Shown here in pieces: positions 39,823 through 39,883 of a stretch of 39,883 nucleotides of DNA (its first letter is position 1; every line of letters starts with the position of its first letter). The notes beneath the pieces were generated by a model that ran no database searches, was not told the DNA's origin, and worked only from the letters and a program-made list of their open reading frames with translations. Made by a program: the position numbers and the translations under genes. This DNA is from UBA2160 sp964588665 (GTDB lineage Bacteria > Chloroflexota > Dehalococcoidia > Lucifugimonadales > UBA1123): NCBI GenBank assembly GCA_964588665.1, contig CAZPQQ010000024.1, positions 1 through 39,883 on the forward strand. The letters are read 5' to 3'.

Positions 39823-39883
39823 TGGTGGGCGATAGAGGACTCGAACCTCTGACCTTCTGTGTGTAAGACAGACGCTCTAACCA
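39823..39883 (-). tRNA. tRNA-Val (anticodon TAC), partial at window end
   Basis: The 3' part of a tRNA with encoded CCA: acceptor 3' strand ATCGCCC, T arm AGAGG-TTCGAGT-CCTCT, and anticodon stem TCTGT/ACAGA closing the loop CTTACAC with anticodon TAC. The D-arm start TGGTTAGAGCG is visible; the 5' acceptor strand lies beyond the window. Confidence 0.93.

Noticed and set aside
39810..39823. Terminator after tRNA-Val
   Set aside because: The palindrome is perfect but followed on the minus strand by AAACAAT, with no T tract, so it is recorded only as a structure.

Overview
The window is about 40 kb of fairly GC-rich bacterial DNA, nearly all coding. The gene set fits a Chloroflexota bacterium, perhaps of the SAR202/Dehalococcoidia lineage. 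It includes an EMO-like membrane iron-sulfur oxidoreductase, a 2-oxoacid:ferredoxin oxidoreductase operon, a PPi-type phosphofructokinase, type II haloacid dehalogenase and family III CoA-transferase genes, and lipoproteins with lipobox cysteines. No rRNA or taxonomic marker is present, so the placement is inference. Sigma70-type promoters, TTG/GTG starts and short stop/start overlaps are common.

Layout. 1-2265: an inverted-repeat element, a strong terminator, and groES-groEL (minus) under a consensus-like promoter with a CIRCE-type operator. 2312-3288: a UbiA-family prenyl-phosphate phosphoribosyltransferase. 3338-4056: a PIN-domain gene coupled to a tiny basic ORF. 4198-6228: the EMO/HdrD-like oxidoreductase. 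6381-8042: a zinc-ribbon RDD protein (frameshifted) overlapping a zinc alcohol dehydrogenase. 8056-11463 (minus): MFS exporter, galU and CoA-transferase. 11732-11807: tRNA-Ala(CGC) with a near-perfect promoter. 11921-16257 (minus): a FadR-type regulator and a three-subunit 2-oxoacid:ferredoxin oxidoreductase. An active-site Arg and a fused gamma-delta chain make it resemble oxalate oxidoreductase rather than pyruvate oxidoreductase. 16656-18832: haloacid dehalogenase, a tandem repeat element, and phosphofructokinase.

19007-24889 is an accessory island. A SLOG-2TM (SLATT/DUF4231-type) protein and a VioB-type ferritin-like protein are read leftward, and a TIR-NB-ARC-TPR (TIR-STAND) protein is read rightward from a shared intergenic region. 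SLOG, SLATT, TIR and STAND modules are all known from nucleotide-signalled conflict systems, so this is the best candidate for an undescribed defence locus. Two of its three genes carry frameshifts.

25096-30313 holds cell-surface genes: a DUF4012 protein, a five-repeat Ig-like lipoprotein, and a lipoprotein with a nuclease fold that has lost its catalytic acids. 30426-34285: dnaE and a small coupled DUF2007-like gene. 34320-39648 (minus): an operon of MoxR ATPase, DUF58 protein, a transmembrane transglutaminase-like protein whose catalytic Cys is Ser, and an O6-alkylguanine transferase. The window ends inside tRNA-Val(TAC).

Frameshifts occur in the RDD, ferritin-like and TIR-STAND genes, never in core genes. 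Four of the five inferred one-base changes lie at short runs of a single base. They could be assembly errors or real decay; the sequence alone cannot decide.
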